A DNA stretch of 7,435 bases from Lachnospiraceae bacterium (GTDB lineage: Bacteria; Bacillota; Clostridia; Lachnospirales; Lachnospiraceae): the NCBI GenBank assembly GCA_003488445.1, contig DNLO01000030.1:1-7435 (forward strand). Reading direction: 5' to 3'. The notes under the pieces were generated by a model. It was not told the origin of the DNA. It did not search any database and saw only the letters and a program-made list of their open reading frames with translations. Shown piece by piece: positions 6,936-7,435 of the stretch; position 1 is the first letter of the stretch, and the number at the start of each line of letters is the position of its first letter. Both the position numbers and the translations under genes were made by a program.

Positions 6936-6978
6936 TTTCCTCTGGTCATCCCTTCAGTTTTTTGTTTTTCCCTAAGCC

Positions 6979-7007
6979 TTTATCATTCAAAAACCCCCTC
7001 CTGTCTT
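6979..7007 (-). promoter_or_regulatory. Possible promoter of the exporter operon, overlapping the feo terminator
   Basis: On the minus strand AAGACA (7007-7002) and GATAAA (6984-6979) lie 17 bases apart, each matching four of six sigma-A consensus bases. The -35 would sit in the loop and descending arm of the terminator hairpin. This is the only candidate I find in the 53 bases between terminator and adaptor gene, and it is weak. The operon may need an activator, or the real promoter may use another sigma factor. Confidence 0.25.
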
Positions 7008-7026
7008 ATGCAGGAAGGGGGTTTTT
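6989..7026 (-). terminator. Rho-independent terminator of the feo operon
   Basis: The arms 6989-7003 and 7011-7026 pair as A5-C5-TCCTG with CAGGAA-G5-T5 around a seven-base loop, with one bulged base. Read on the minus strand this gives a GC-rich stem ending in five Ts, starting one base after the stop codon of the Cys-rich protein. The A5/T5 symmetry would also allow termination from the plus strand, but no plus-strand gene approaches it. Confidence 0.9.
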
Positions 7027-7027
7027 G

Positions 7028-7192
7028 CTATGATCCGTTGCATCCTTTAGTATGTTTTGAGCAGTTTCCTGCCATAGGGCAGCCTATGCAGCGTCTGCCG
7101 TTCTTTTTTTCCCTGTAGATGTAGAGAACGGCCCCGGCGACTATGATCACCAGTATCAGGCTTATCAGTATGTTTGCAGTTACTGCACTCAT
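7028..7192 (-). CDS. FeoB-associated Cys-rich membrane protein
   Basis: This 54-residue protein begins MSAVTANILISLILVIIVAG: one N-terminal membrane helix (about 5-26), then a basic stretch (YREKKNGRR, 26-34), then a cysteine tail C35-x2-C38-x5-C44-x6-C51. That layout and the position right after feoB are the marks of the FeoB-associated Cys-rich family of Bacillota. In that family a role beside FeoB, possibly handling Fe2+ at the cytoplasmic mouth or replacing FeoC, is proposed but not proven. The four cysteines could bind a metal or an Fe-S cluster; this is inference. The gene starts 22 bases after the FeoB stop with GGAGAGGA eight bases before the ATG, so it is cotranscribed with feoB. The operon terminator follows at once. 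Confidence 0.87.
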   Translation of the reverse strand: MSAVTANILISLILVIIVAGAVLYIYREKKNGRRCIGCPMAGNCSKHTKGCNGS

Positions 7193-7214
7193 AGGCTGTA
7201 TCCTCTCCGTATCC

Positions 7215-7435
7215 TCAGCTCAGCTGATATTCCGCCACAAGCTTCTTCTGGTTGCTTTTAGCGCACCAGCAGATGATCGCCGCGAAGCAGAGTATGGCTA
7301 TCAGTCCTCCCACAAAACCGGCACCGGGTGCTCCTGTGGTGATGATGGTTCCGATCTGGTATACCAGGAAGCCCACAGTGAATCCCGTGGCGAGCTGCAG
7401 TCCTATGGCACCCCACATCCACTTTGCCGACTTCA
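7215..7435 (-). CDS. feoB: Ferrous iron transport protein B, C-terminal end (5' part outside window)
   Basis: Only the last 72 residues are present. They include the segment KWMWGAIGLQLATGF, the typical VGFLVYQIGT, and a final hydrophobic helix (FVGGLIAILCFAAIICW) with a short basic tail ending YQLS. The W-x-G-x-x-x-Q-x-x-x-G and VYQ-G pattern matches the C-terminal membrane part of FeoB, the GTPase-coupled inner-membrane Fe2+ importer. The G domain and gate regions are outside the window, so function cannot be checked here. The FeoB-associated Cys-rich gene directly downstream supports the call. Feo operons are usually controlled by iron (Fur or DtxR/IdeR type), but the promoter lies outside this window. 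Confidence 0.85.
   Translation of the reverse strand, partial: KSAKWMWGAIGLQLATGFTVGFLVYQIGTIITTGAPGAGFVGGLIAILCFAAIICWCAKSNQKKLVAEYQLS

Noticed and set aside
6932..6949. Five-codon upstream frame (MTRGK) overlapping the adaptor ATG
   Set aside because: Its ribosome binding site would touch the ATG, which is too close to work well, and such short frames occur by chance.
1..7435. CRISPR array, riboswitch, tRNA, insertion sequence or attachment site
   Set aside because: No regular repeat-spacer series, transposase-like protein, terminal inverted repeats, cloverleaf or conserved riboswitch core was seen, and gaps between genes are too short for most of these.

Overview
The window looks like a chromosomal segment of a monoderm, probably anaerobic, Bacillota. 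Clostridia, and most likely Lachnospiraceae or a close relative, is my inference from moderate GC, Gram-positive-type ribosome binding sites, a FeoB-associated Cys-rich membrane protein, and a propeller sensor of a kind common in gut Clostridia. No rRNA or marker gene fixes the taxonomy. Every gene I can support is on the minus strand, so transcription runs from high to low coordinates. No tRNA, rRNA, CRISPR array, insertion sequence, prophage gene or riboswitch was recognised, and no gap between genes exceeds 100 bases.

In transcription order: (1) 7435-7028 is the end of a ferrous iron uptake operon. It holds the last 72 residues of FeoB and a 54-residue FeoB-associated Cys-rich membrane protein, and a strong hairpin terminator follows at 6989-7026. 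(2) 6935-2424 is a tightly coupled three-gene operon for a MacAB/YknXYZ-like ABC exporter: a membrane-anchored adaptor with a very long helical region, a LolD/MacB-type ATPase starting at TTG inside the end of the adaptor gene, and a 773-residue permease with two FtsX/MacB repeats whose ATG shares a base with the ATPase stop. (3) 2339-1 is a large sensor gene that runs off the window, with its own near-consensus promoter in the 84-base gap.

The sensor is the most unusual item. Its first ~176 residues form a six-helix membrane domain resembling an ECF-transporter S component. A positively charged cytoplasmic linker and a seventh, signal-peptide-like helix follow. The rest of the visible protein is a chain of 13 two-component-regulator-type (Reg_prop) beta-propeller blades, presumably extracellular. 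Thirteen blades at the cut edge fits a 14-blade double propeller. The output domain (histidine kinase, GGDEF or other) lies outside the window and cannot be stated.

How the parts work together is inferred. The Feo genes import Fe2+ and are separate from the rest. The ABC operon probably exports a peptide, lipid or small molecule or remodels the envelope. The sensor is transcribed in the same direction directly downstream, with no convincing terminator between, so it could be partly co-transcribed with the exporter and might sense a related extracellular or membrane-bound ligand; nothing in the sequence proves that link.
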